DNA of 64,000 bases from Ponticaulis sp. (GTDB lineage: Bacteria > Pseudomonadota > Alphaproteobacteria > Caulobacterales > Hyphomonadaceae), in NCBI GenBank assembly GCA_002692725.1, contig NZLU01000042.1:86741-150740 (forward strand), given 5' to 3'. Positions 55,486 through 63,903 of the stretch are shown piece after piece. The number at the start of each line of letters is the position of its first letter. Positions within the stretch are counted from its first letter, which is position 1. The notes below the pieces were generated by a model that did no database searches, had not been told where the DNA came from, and saw only the letters and a list, made by a program, of their open reading frames with translations. Both the position numbers and the translations under genes were made by a program.

Positions 55486-56235
55486 ATGCAACTGGATTGT
55501 TACCGTATTTATTCCACGGCACCGAAGATTATTCCGGGTCGGTCGCGGCGCGAGTGGATGGACGCCTTTGCTGACCGCCACCCTTATCGATGCCTTCCGC
55601 TCACCATGGCCAACTCAACCGGTTGGGAGATTCTCTGCCCGATCGATATCGAGATTGAGTGGAATGGCGGAGAATTGGAAGACGCGATCCGGATCACGAG
55701 TTCCGCCGGGCAGGCCGCCGCTGACGCCTTTGCCGGCAGCCATTTCCGCCGCGGCATTGTCACCATGCATACCGGCCATTTGTTCCGCACGCCGCCGGGC
55801 TGGGCTGTCTGGTGTTCCGGTGCACCCAACTGGCCGAAAGATGGCATTTATCCGCTGTCAGGCCTGATCGAAACCGACTGGCTTCCCTTCCCATTCACCA
55901 TGAACTGGCAGATGACGCGACCTGGTCGCGTTCGCTTTGCGAAGGATGAACCTTTTTGTTTTCTGACGCTCACCGAGCATCACAAGCTGGAAGACGTGGA
56001 ACCCAAGCTCCGCATGCTTGATGATAATTCCGATCTGAAGGATGAATTTCAGGCCTGGGCGGACAGCCGAGCCGACTTCAATAAACGTCTCAATGAACGG
56101 GAAGACGAAGCTATGAAGGATCGTTGGCAGCGCCATTATATGCGCGGCAAGTCGGCGACTGGCGTGGCGTCCACCACCGGTCACAAGACAAAGCGCGGGC
56201 TCAAACCGCCTGTCGAAGCTGGCCCGGAAGACTGA
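55486..56235 (+). CDS. DUF6065 family protein
   Basis: Conserved protein of 249 residues of unknown function. Recognised by RREWMDAFADRHPYRCLPL, ANSTGWEILCP, RRGIVTMHTGHLFRTPPGW, KDGIYPLSGLIETDWLPFPF and TMNWQM. A charged, Lys/Arg-rich tail follows residue 190. The SNase-like lipoprotein gene starts eight bases after its stop. Confidence 0.8.
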   Translation: MQLDCYRIYSTAPKIIPGRSRREWMDAFADRHPYRCLPLTMANSTGWEILCPIDIEIEWNGGELEDAIRITSSAGQAAADAFAGSHFRRGIVTMHTGHLFRTPPGWAVWCSGAPNWPKDGIYPLSGLIETDWLPFPFTMNWQMTRPGRVRFAKDEPFCFLTLTEHHKLEDVEPKLRMLDDNSDLKDEFQAWADSRADFNKRLNEREDEAMKDRWQRHYMRGKSATGVASTTGHKTKRGLKPPVEAGPED

Positions 56236-56243
56236 AAACAGTC

Positions 56244-56996
56244 ATGTTCTGGCGCTTAGCTCTGGCTCTGATTCTCTGCGTCTCAGCCGTATGTTGCAGC
56301 AACGCGCCTGGCGAAAATTGGGTGAAAGGCGAGACCGGCGCTGTCTCTCGCGTACTCGATGGCGACACGTTCGCACTCAACACGGGGCAGATTGTCAGGC
56401 TGGTGAGCGTGGAAGCTCCCCGCACAGGCTCGCGCGATCGCGATCCAGAACCGTTTGCCGATGAAGCGAAAGAGATCCTCGAAAGCCTAGCGCTGGGCCG
56501 GACGGTCCAGCTCTATTATCCCGGCATGACGCAGGACCGTTATGATCGCGCGCTGGCGCAGGTCTATGCCTATACGGAAACCGGAGAGAAAATCTGGCTG
56601 AATGAAGCGCTGGTCCAGAAAGGAGCGGTGTGGGTTCGCCTCTATGATGACACCTCGCGCGGCAGCGAGCCTTTGGTCAACGCGGAGCGAGTTGCGCGGC
56701 GTATGCAGACGGGACTTTGGTCCAACGCCTCACCTGAAACCACCCTCGATTTAGCGCAGGCCTATATGGGCCGGTTTGCGATCCTGTCAGGCAGCCTCAC
56801 CTTTAAGGCACGTGACGAAACGGACTGTGTCTATAGCCTCGCGGCATCGGAGCTTACGATCCAGTACGATCAGGTTATGGGAGCATGTTGGGAGCCATCG
56901 TCTGGCGTCAAATACGAAATCAGAGGATGGGTAAATAACGGCAAGCTCTATGCCGGCAGCGCCGATAATATCGTGCCAATAGACCCAGAGGTCTGA
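56244..56996 (+). CDS. SNase-fold lipoprotein-like protein with altered active site
   Basis: A 250-residue protein from the ATG at 56244. The N-terminus (MFWRLALALILCVSAVCCSN) reads as a signal with possible lipobox SAVC. The thermonuclease fold is clear: GAVSRVLDGDTFALNTGQIV, VRLVSVEAPR and DRYDRALAQVYAY. Compared with staphylococcal nuclease, Arg35 and Arg87 equivalents (R52, R102) remain, Asp40 is Glu (E57), and the catalytic Glu43 is Arg (R60), so nuclease activity is doubtful. An extra 80-residue region after 170 has two cysteines and may be another domain. Confidence 0.8.
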   Translation: MFWRLALALILCVSAVCCSNAPGENWVKGETGAVSRVLDGDTFALNTGQIVRLVSVEAPRTGSRDRDPEPFADEAKEILESLALGRTVQLYYPGMTQDRYDRALAQVYAYTETGEKIWLNEALVQKGAVWVRLYDDTSRGSEPLVNAERVARRMQTGLWSNASPETTLDLAQAYMGRFAILSGSLTFKARDETDCVYSLAASELTIQYDQVMGACWEPSSGVKYEIRGWVNNGKLYAGSADNIVPIDPEV

Positions 56997-57884
56997 TCAG
57001 GCACCCGGCAGCATACCCGCCTCATCCGGATCGCCAGCGATTTCCGTCAGCGCTTTGCGAAGTTTTTCGAGCGCAGCATGCTCAATCTGACGGACCCGTT
57101 CTTTCGAGATCCCAAGATCGACGCCAAGCCGTTCCAGGGTAATGCTGTCATCTGTGAGTCGACGAGCCTGGATAATCCGACGCTCGCGTTCATTCAGGCG
57201 CAACATGGCCTCGGCAATCCAGCGCTTGCGCTGATCACCGTCATGGCGAGCCATATAACCCTCTTCCGGCGTATCGCCTTCATCAGGTATCATGTCCTGA
57301 TATTCGGACTGGCTGTCATCGCCGAGCGGAAGATTGAGCGACCGGTCACTGCCGGACAGGCGCGAAGCCATTTTTTCGACATCGCGCTCCGGAACGCCCA
57401 GCTCCGTCGCAATCCATTTACGATTCTCAGGTGTCATGGTCATGTCGTCCAGATCGTTGATCCGGGCTCTGAGACGCCGCAAATTAAAGAAAAGAGATTT
57501 CTGGGCTGCTGTTGTGCCTGTCCGGACGATCGACCAGTTCCGCAACACAAAGTCCTGAATGCTGCTCCGGATCCACCAGCTCGCATAGGTCGAAAATCGC
57601 ACATCCCGACCCGGGTCGAACCGCTCTGCCGCCTGCATCAGCCCAATATTGCCTTCCTGAATCAGGTCGCTCATGGGCAGGCCGTAATTCCGAAACCGGT
57701 TGGCCATGGAAATGACGAGGCGCACATAAGCTGACACGAGCTCGTGGAGCGCGGCCTCGTCCTCGTCCTCTCGCCAGCGAACGGCGAGATCATGCTCGTG
57801 ATCCGGGTCCAGCAATGGAACCTGCATGGCGGATTTAACGAATTTTCGATCGGCACCTATCTGGGTCTGATCGTTCGAGGCCAT
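56997..57884 (-). CDS. rpoH: RpoH-type (sigma-32) RNA polymerase sigma factor
   Basis: Group 3 heat-shock-type sigma factor of 295 residues. Region 2 is YVRLVISMANRFRNYGLPM, DLIQEGNIGLMQAAERFDP and FSTYASWWIRSSIQDFVLRN; the RpoH box QKSLFFNLRRL follows; region 4.2 is TLERLGVDLGISKERVRQIE. Alphaproteobacteria often carry two rpoH genes, and the location next to carD may mark the second copy, which has a role in oxidative and general stress in some species (inference). Leftward, 72 bases after carD. Confidence 0.93.
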   Translation of the reverse strand: MASNDQTQIGADRKFVKSAMQVPLLDPDHEHDLAVRWREDEDEAALHELVSAYVRLVISMANRFRNYGLPMSDLIQEGNIGLMQAAERFDPGRDVRFSTYASWWIRSSIQDFVLRNWSIVRTGTTAAQKSLFFNLRRLRARINDLDDMTMTPENRKWIATELGVPERDVEKMASRLSGSDRSLNLPLGDDSQSEYQDMIPDEGDTPEEGYMARHDGDQRKRWIAEAMLRLNERERRIIQARRLTDDSITLERLGVDLGISKERVRQIEHAALEKLRKALTEIAGDPDEAGMLPGA

Positions 57885-57956
57885 GTGTGTCTCCCACGTT
57901 TACAGTGGGAGATACGCAACCGGACAGCGTCCGGATCACTTTTCAGGCAGATTTTC

Positions 57957-58475
57957 TCAGGCGGCTTTTTTGGAAAGCGAAACCGTGAGCTTTTCCATTG
58001 CAGCAGAACGATCGATATTCTCGACTGCAGCCAGCTCACGCGCCATACGATCAAGTGCAGATTCGTACAGCTGACGCTCTGAGTAAGACTGTTCCGGCTG
58101 ATCTTCAGCACGGTGAAGGTCACGAACAACCTCAGCGATAGAAATCAAATCGCCAGAATTGATCTTTGCTTCGTATTCCTGAGCACGACGGCTCCACATG
58201 GTGCGCTTGATACGCGCGCGACCCGTCAGTGTGTGCAATGCATCATCAACCAGTTTCGAGCCAGCCAGAGCCCGCATGCCAGAATCAACAGCACGCATGG
58301 TCGGCACGCGCAGGATCATTTTGTCCTGATCGAACGAAACCACGTAAACTTCCAATTCAAAACCGGCGACTTCTTCTTTTTCGATGCCGGTGATTATCCC
58401 CACTCCATGCGCCGGATAAACGACGTGTTGCCCTACTTCAAACGCTGCTTTTTTGTCCTGAGCACGTTTAGCCAT
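57957..58475 (-). CDS. carD: CarD/CdnL family transcription factor
   Basis: RNA polymerase-binding factor of 172 residues that stabilises open promoter complexes, notably at rRNA promoters. The N-terminal RNAP-interaction Tudor-like domain (FEVGQHVVYPAHGVGIITG) and the helical C-domain (RMWSRRAQEYEAKINSGDL-like TMWSRRAQEY, LISIAEVVRDLHR) are present. A TTAA-N7-TTAA site lies 83-97 bases upstream of its start codon, suggesting CtrA control. Sits between fdxA and rpoH. Confidence 0.95.
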   Translation of the reverse strand: MAKRAQDKKAAFEVGQHVVYPAHGVGIITGIEKEEVAGFELEVYVVSFDQDKMILRVPTMRAVDSGMRALAGSKLVDDALHTLTGRARIKRTMWSRRAQEYEAKINSGDLISIAEVVRDLHRAEDQPEQSYSERQLYESALDRMARELAAVENIDRSAAMEKLTVSLSKKAA

Positions 58476-58871
58476 GTTTGTTATACCTCTTAACGCAACC
58501 GATCGACGCTCAATAAATCGACACCCCTCAAGTTATGGAAACCGGGGCACGACTGGATTAACCTTTCGTTAAGACTTACTGGCGCGAACTGGCCTTATAG
58601 CATAAGCGTTACCAAAAAGATAGTGTTCTATACCGAGCAGCATTGGCAGTATTTACGCGGCGAAGTCTTGCGTTAACAGACTGAGCATTGTGCCTGCCCT
58701 TTCCTCCCGGCCATGAAGACTCACAAGCTCATAGGACTGATTCGTCCGAATCCCCCGTAAATACGACGTTTTCGACGGAAGGGCTCAACCCATTAAGAAG
58801 GCAGACAACCAAGGTCAAACACGTTTAAAAACAAGTTTGAACGACAGATCTAGACAGGTCTCTCTGCCCGC
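58476..58871. other. carD upstream region (396 bases)
   Basis: No gene is seen. It holds a CtrA-type box (58558-58572), a GATTCG-TC-CGAATC palindrome (58739-58752) that is also a GANTC-type methylation context on both sides, and the 3' end region of fdxA. Promoter elements for carD could not be placed with confidence. Confidence 0.55.
58558..58572. promoter_or_regulatory. CtrA-type box TTAA-N7-TTAA upstream of carD
   Basis: The sequence TTAA-CCTTTCG-TTAA is an exact match to the full-site consensus of the cell-cycle regulator CtrA in Caulobacter and relatives. It lies 83-97 bases before the carD start codon. Confidence 0.55.
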
Positions 58872-59213
58872 TTAATCGCCACTTCCCGGCTTTTCGGAGA
58901 AATACTTTTCGAACTTGCCTTTTTCATCCGCAAATTTGTCGCGGTCGGCAGGAGGCGTGCCCATGACAGTAATGTTCGGCCAGACTTCGGCATACTGCGT
59001 ATTGATCTTCAGCCATTTGCCGTCGGGATCATCTTCCGTGTCCGGAACGATTGCTTCAACCGGACACTCTGGTTCACAGACGCCGCAATCAATGCACTCA
59101 TCAGGGTGGATGACGAGAAAGTTCTCACCCTCGTAAAAACAATCCACCGGGCAGACTTCGACACAGTCCATGTATTTGCACTTAATACAGGCATCGGTGA
59201 CGATATAGGTCAT
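58872..59213 (-). CDS. fdxA: Seven-iron ferredoxin FdxA
   Basis: Electron carrier of 113 residues with one 3Fe-4S and one 4Fe-4S cluster. The N-terminus [20 protein letters not shown] and [19 protein letters not shown] match the Azotobacter ferredoxin I pattern, including the conserved extra cysteine. The C-terminal helix ends in a short Gly/Ser/Asp tail. Leftward, about 65 bases after the TerB gene. Confidence 0.95.
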   Translation of the reverse strand: MTYIVTDACIKCKYMDCVEVCPVDCFYEGENFLVIHPDECIDCGVCEPECPVEAIVPDTEDDPDGKWLKINTQYAEVWPNITVMGTPPADRDKFADEKGKFEKYFSEKPGSGD

Positions 59214-59278
59214 ATTGTAATGATCTCCGGATACTTCGCGGTCGTGAAATGTGATGGACGAGGCGTCTTGTCAATTAG

Positions 59279-59731
59279 CTAAGCTAAAGACTGCTGTTCC
59301 GCGCGCTTCCGCGCTTCGGCCCGATCGCGGTCTTCAACATGCAACAGGGACGCCACATGGCGCACAAAGGCATCCTCAAACGGGCATTTCTCGCCATCGG
59401 CCAGGGTCACGAAATAGAGCCCCTGAATGAAGGAAATTCTTTGATCGTCGGGCAGTGTCTTGACCATTTTGGTGAACTGATGAGCACCGGTGGCTTCTTC
59501 GGCGAGGTCTTCAGCTTCTGTCAGGATTTCTGAGGCGGCCTCCCGATCAAGGTCGAAGGTCTGCATCAGAACGTCCAAAATCCGCTCACTTTCAATATCC
59601 GCATAAATCCCGTCGGTCAGGGCGGTTTCCACGAGGAGGGCCGCTGCGGCCACTTTCGGATTATCCGTGCGCCCGGCATCGTCTGTTTCGTCGTCTTTTG
59701 TTGCGAACATGGATTTGAACCAGTCAATCAT
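59279..59731 (-). CDS. TerB family protein
   Basis: A 150-residue, mostly helical protein of the tellurite-resistance TerB family. Typical pattern: VAAAALLVETALTDGIYADIE and DDQRISFIQGLYFVTLADGE with the acidic turn ADGEKCPFEDAFVRHV, where the Asp/Glu residues bind metal in relatives. No other ter genes are present, so the role is likely envelope or metal stress (family inference). It overlaps the S4-domain gene by four bases. Confidence 0.88.
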   Translation of the reverse strand: MIDWFKSMFATKDDETDDAGRTDNPKVAAAALLVETALTDGIYADIESERILDVLMQTFDLDREAASEILTEAEDLAEEATGAHQFTKMVKTLPDDQRISFIQGLYFVTLADGEKCPFEDAFVRHVASLLHVEDRDRAEARKRAEQQSLA

Positions 59732-60030
59732 GCGCCGTCTCTCTTATCATTGTCATCATCTGCCGGTTCATAGCATGCCTGCGCTTCACTGGCAGGGCCG
59801 CGACGACCGGGTAGGTCGAGTACACGCACACTGACCACATCTGACCCTTTTCGGAAAGTCAGAATATCTCCCACCATGATGGTGACACCGGGTTTGGTTG
59901 CCTTGCGGACGAGGCCTGACCGGTCAATACGCACACCGCGCCCCGACACAGCATCAGCGGAAACTGATCGTGTCTTGAAAAATCGCGTTCGCCATAGCCA
60001 GATATCCAGCCTTTGGTCTTCTGCGTCCAA
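59728..60030 (-). CDS. S4-domain RNA-binding protein (HslR-like)
   Basis: A 100-residue S4 RNA-binding protein. The domain is RLDIWLWRTRFFKTRSVSAD, GRGVRIDRSGLVRKATKPG and VGDILTFRKGSDVVSVRVLD. Relatives such as HslR bind dissociated 50S particles. The start codon is a TTG (60030), two bases after the helicase stop. Overlaps TerB by four bases, so helicase, S4 and TerB form one unit. Confidence 0.9.
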   Translation of the reverse strand: MDAEDQRLDIWLWRTRFFKTRSVSADAVSGRGVRIDRSGLVRKATKPGVTIMVGDILTFRKGSDVVSVRVLDLPGRRGPASEAQACYEPADDDNDKRDGA

Positions 60031-60032
60031 GG

Positions 60033-62927
60033 TCAGGCGCTTTCAGACGGATTGGACTTCACGTCTGGTTTCGCTGGGTCCGCTTTTTCATCTTTAGCGT
60101 TTTCGCCATGTGTGGCCGGCTCTGAAGAAGGGACCGCCAATTCCGTATCCGGCGTATCCGTTGCTTCCACAACCGCCTCTTCTCGGTTTTCTTCATCCTT
60201 TGACTCTGGGGTCACCGAATCCGCTTTTGAAGGTTTTGGCTTCTTCTTTTTCGGCTTTTTGGGCTTTGGCGGAGGCTCAGCTGGCAGGAGAGACGCAAGC
60301 GCCGCGAACGGATTATCCGGGTCCTTCTTGCGCGCTTCGGCACGTTCATTGGCACGGGCTCGGGCTGCCCCACGGCCATCATCCTTACGCGGCGGGCGCT
60401 TGCCGCCTTTTATCTCACCGGCTTTGCCACGTGGCGGACGGCGACCGCCCTCCTGTGCCGGCTGTTCACCGGGAGCTCCTCGACGTGGACGTCGCGGCGG
60501 CCGACCTTCGGGGCGCGCACGGGCTTTGAACTTCCAGGTTTTCGCTGCGCCGGTTTCCGGGTCGTTCGAGGCCGGGACCAGCCCATATGCCTTCAGCACT
60601 TCAACAAAGGCTTCGCCCGGACAGGACACCACTGACGCCAATTCAGCCGGGATTTCGAATTCATTCTTGCCGGCATCCTTGCGGCGCTTGTCGATTTCCC
60701 AGGCGAGCCGTTCGGCAAGGTCTGCACGGATGGCGCGTGGCCCAAAACGAATATATCCCTGCGCCAGAAGCGCGGTATCCGTCCAGCCTTCCTCAGCCGG
60801 GAAACTGCCCGCTCCGGTCGGCGCGATCATGGCATCGGCATCAGAGAAGACCGAAAACAGGCGCGCAATCATGGCCTGCTGTGCCGGCTTGGTCGTTTCC
60901 GGCGCATAGGCGGCAACGCGGCCCGCGCGTATGCCCCAGCCCTTCAGCGCCTCACGCTCTTCGGCTGACAGTCGAACCGGTGGGTCGTCTTCGCGCAGAT
61001 CGACAGCCGATCCGCCCTCGAGCACCCGATAGGCCAGGCCACGGGCGACGCCGGGCAATTCTGCATTGTTCAGCTGTTTGCCAAGCGCAGAGAGCGCTGG
61101 CAGCAATTTCTGAGCGCTTTCATGCACCCAGAGTTCAGCCCGGTCTTTTGCACGGTCACGCTCTTCGGGACTGGCATCCTCCGCGCCAATAAGTTCGGCA
61201 CGTGGCAGAAGCCAGTGAGGCCCTTTCACCAGCCGCGCAACAGGCTGATCATTGAACAGCACTTGCCCATAATCGTTCAGTGCAAACGCATGGTTATGCG
61301 AGGTCGCAATCTCGGCCAGCCGTTTGGACAGGATGGGCTTCAGCGCCATCATTGCCGCATTGCGCACGGCCTTACCTTCGACCGTTTTGGCATCCGTCAC
61401 AGGGCGAAACACGAGGCCTTCCAGATGGCCCACAACATGCCCTTCAACTGTAATCTCACCATTGTCGCCAAATCCGGCTTCCATAGCGTCCTCTCGGCTG
61501 AGTCCCCGCATCAAAGCGGTGGTTCTCTTGTCAACGAAGCGAAGAGTCAAACGTTCATGCAGAGCATCTGACAATAAATCTTCAATTTCACGCGTCTGAC
61601 CGCGCCAGCTCTCTGCATTTTCGACCCAGTCAGACCGGTTGGCGGCATAGGTCCAGGTCCGTATGCTCGCCAGACGGGTTTGTAACACATCGATATCGCC
61701 TTCCGTAGACCGAAGTCGTGAAAGAGCCGTTTCCATCCAGTCACATGACAAACGCGCATCAGGGTCAGCCAGTTGCGCATAAAGGGCTTGCACAACTCGC
61801 AAATGTCCATCCACGCCCGTCCGGCGGAAATCCGGCAGGCAGCACAAATCCCAGAGCCGTTTCACCCGCGCGCCATTATGGGTTTGTGTGGTGACGTCCG
61901 GGTCCATCGCCATGCGCCGCAACGTCGCTTCATCCAGCGCGTCCGGCGTCTGACGAAGTATGCGTTCCGGGCTCGGTCTGGACAGGGTTTGCAGCAAGCG
62001 CTCGATCGACCGATAGCTCAGATCATAATTGCGCCATTGGATCTGTTCGACGTCTTCGAAATGGTGCTCTTCGATCCGGGCGACCATCTCCTCATCAAAG
62101 GGCTGGCAATCGCCTGTCTCGCCAAACGTGCCGTCGGTACGGAACCGTCCAGCGCGGCCTGCGATCTGGCCCGCCTCCGCGGCGGTCAGTTGCCTTCGGC
62201 GACGGCCGTCAAATTTCGATCGGGCCGCAAAGGCGATATGCTCAACATCAAGGTTCAGCCCCATGCCGATGGCGTCAGTCGCGACCAGATAATCCACCTC
62301 TCCTGACTGGTAGAGATCGACCTGAGCGTTGCGCGTGCGGGGAGACAGCGCGCCCATTACAACCGCCGCCCCGCCACGCTGGCGTTTCAACAGCTCGGCA
62401 ATGGCGTAAACTTCATCGGCCGAGAACGCCACAATTGCAGACCGCTTTGGCAGCTTTGTCGCTTTCATCGGCCCGACATAAGTCAGGTCTGAAAAGCGCT
62501 CGCGCCGGTTAGTGTCGACATCCAGCCCCAGCGCAATCAGTACGTTCCGCATGGGTTCAGACCCCAGCAGCAAGGTTTCATGCATGCCCCGCGCATGCAA
62601 AATGCGATGGGTGAAAACATGGCCGCGATCGGGGTCGGTCGATAGCTGGATCTCATCAATCGCCATGAAATCGACCTGTTTCGACAGCGGCATGGCTTCG
62701 ACCGTGCAGATGAAGTAGCGCGCACTTTCCGGCCAGATGCGCTCCTCACCCGTCACCAGCGCGACGGCCGCCTCACCCTTTTTCTCGACAACCTTGTCGT
62801 AGATTTCCCGGGCCAGCAGGCGCAAAGGCAGACCGATCATGCCCGACCGATAGGCCAGCATGCGTTCGAGAGCGTAGTGAGTCTTGCCCGTATTGGTCGG
62901 CCCGAGCACGGCGATCAGTTTGCTCAT
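60033..62927 (-). CDS. Suv3-like DExH RNA helicase
   Basis: A 964-residue helicase from the ATG at 62927. Walker A GPTNTGKTH starts at residue 9, followed by GLPLRLLAREIYDKV, VTGEERIWP, the DEIQ box AIDEIQLSTD typical of Suv3, GATDAIGMGLN and QIAGRAGRF. Suv3 proteins unwind RNA for the degradosome. The C-terminal 160 residues are a low-complexity Lys/Arg/Pro/Glu-rich tail that is much longer than in yeast or plant Suv3. Upstream of S4, TerB, fdxA and carD on the same strand, a layout seen in other Alphaproteobacteria. Confidence 0.92.
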   Translation of the reverse strand: MSKLIAVLGPTNTGKTHYALERMLAYRSGMIGLPLRLLAREIYDKVVEKKGEAAVALVTGEERIWPESARYFICTVEAMPLSKQVDFMAIDEIQLSTDPDRGHVFTHRILHARGMHETLLLGSEPMRNVLIALGLDVDTNRRERFSDLTYVGPMKATKLPKRSAIVAFSADEVYAIAELLKRQRGGAAVVMGALSPRTRNAQVDLYQSGEVDYLVATDAIGMGLNLDVEHIAFAARSKFDGRRRRQLTAAEAGQIAGRAGRFRTDGTFGETGDCQPFDEEMVARIEEHHFEDVEQIQWRNYDLSYRSIERLLQTLSRPSPERILRQTPDALDEATLRRMAMDPDVTTQTHNGARVKRLWDLCCLPDFRRTGVDGHLRVVQALYAQLADPDARLSCDWMETALSRLRSTEGDIDVLQTRLASIRTWTYAANRSDWVENAESWRGQTREIEDLLSDALHERLTLRFVDKRTTALMRGLSREDAMEAGFGDNGEITVEGHVVGHLEGLVFRPVTDAKTVEGKAVRNAAMMALKPILSKRLAEIATSHNHAFALNDYGQVLFNDQPVARLVKGPHWLLPRAELIGAEDASPEERDRAKDRAELWVHESAQKLLPALSALGKQLNNAELPGVARGLAYRVLEGGSAVDLREDDPPVRLSAEEREALKGWGIRAGRVAAYAPETTKPAQQAMIARLFSVFSDADAMIAPTGAGSFPAEEGWTDTALLAQGYIRFGPRAIRADLAERLAWEIDKRRKDAGKNEFEIPAELASVVSCPGEAFVEVLKAYGLVPASNDPETGAAKTWKFKARARPEGRPPRRPRRGAPGEQPAQEGGRRPPRGKAGEIKGGKRPPRKDDGRGAARARANERAEARKKDPDNPFAALASLLPAEPPPKPKKPKKKKPKPSKADSVTPESKDEENREEAVVEATDTPDTELAVPSSEPATHGENAKDEKADPAKPDVKSNPSESA

Positions 62928-63008
62928 CGAGGTGAGACAGAAATCCGGTAGAAAGGTTCCACCAGCCCTAGCGGGATGAGGGCCAGGGGGCAAGTGGATG
63001 CGTAACCA

Positions 63009-63037
63009 ATGTCATCCCGGACTGGATCCGGGATCCC
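63009..63037. repeat. REP-like palindromic element
   Basis: ATCCCGGA-CTGGA-TCCGGGAT is a perfect 8-bp inverted repeat inside GTCATCCCGGACTGGATCC. Short elements with this wording are widespread between genes in many Alphaproteobacteria. It lies about 20 bases after the SIMPL gene stop and may also end its transcript. Confidence 0.6.
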
Positions 63038-63054
63038 TTCAGACCGTCGATTTC

Positions 63055-63837
63055 CTATTCTTCGTTGTCGGCTCTTAACTCGACCTGCAGAACGACATTC
63101 GCCGTAAATGTTTTTGGCTGGGGATCAACAGGAATTGGTAAGGCAGCATCAGAAATGACCGGACGAGGCGGCGGCGGTGGGGGAGGTGGTGGAGAATTCG
63201 ACTCAGAGGTCGAGTTGTTTCTGTAAGGTTGCGTACCGTCTGACAAAACTTCCACTGCGCCGAGCTTCATTCCCGCTGCTTCGGCGAGGAGTTCCGCTTT
63301 GTCCAGCGCGAGCTTTACGGCCTTGCGGTTCGCTTCTGCTAAAGCGGCTTCACGGTCAGACACCTGAAATCCGCCCAATCTGGCTGAATTTGCGCCTTTT
63401 TCGATAGCAAACGATACGACATTTCCGCCAATTTCCGCGGGACTTCCACTGATACTTAAATCGTAAACCGTCTTGAATTCTTCCACAATGCAGTCGGGAT
63501 CAAATTGCTCATTCGAATAGCTATTGGTTGTGCATTTATTGATCTGCGCTTTTTGTACCGACACAGATCGGGTTGCGATTTCATAGCTTTCAAGCCCCTT
63601 GAAGGACGCCATGGCATCTCGAAATTCTGGCAGCGCACCAGTCAGTCCTTCGATGCTCCCCGCCCCCGTCCCGCTCGAGTCTTCGAAGACGACATAAACT
63701 GTGAATTTATCTGGTTCGACCTCGACGCTCGCGGTCGCCGAAACCGTCACCGAACCCGGCTGTACGATTTGTGCAGCACTCTCCTGCGACAAAACGAGCG
63801 CGCACATAAAAGCGGTTGTGAGAAACAATTTTTGCAT
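63055..63837 (-). CDS. SIMPL (DUF541) domain protein with proline run
   Basis: Exported protein of 260 residues: signal peptide ending ESAAQ, then a SIMPL domain with VTVSATASVEVEPDKFTVYV, KGLESYEIATRSVSVQKAQ, DLSISGSPAEIGGNV and KLALDKAELLAEAAGMKLGAVEVL. Close to the end an insertion holds nine consecutive prolines (about residues 216-224) before the last strands FTANVVLQVELRAD. SIMPL proteins (E. coli YggE type) are linked to oxidative stress and protein-binding in the envelope. Two cysteines around KCTTNS and DCIVE may pair. Confidence 0.9.
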   Translation of the reverse strand: MQKLFLTTAFMCALVLSQESAAQIVQPGSVTVSATASVEVEPDKFTVYVVFEDSSGTGAGSIEGLTGALPEFRDAMASFKGLESYEIATRSVSVQKAQINKCTTNSYSNEQFDPDCIVEEFKTVYDLSISGSPAEIGGNVVSFAIEKGANSARLGGFQVSDREAALAEANRKAVKLALDKAELLAEAAGMKLGAVEVLSDGTQPYRNNSTSESNSPPPPPPPPPRPVISDAALPIPVDPQPKTFTANVVLQVELRADNEE

Positions 63838-63903
63838 GGATTCATCTCGGTCTTATTGAATGACTGGACTGTGCATGAAAGACTACGGACTTACCAGCGT
63901 CGT

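Noticed and set aside
57920..57934. CCGGAC-AGC-GTCCGG hairpin between carD and rpoH
   Set aside because: Only six base pairs and no T-run on either strand, so it cannot be called a terminator.
60013..60909. 298-codon open frame opposite to the helicase C-terminal tail
   Set aside because: Low-complexity Ser/Gly/Ala/Arg frame created by the repeated Lys/Pro/Arg codons of the helicase tail.
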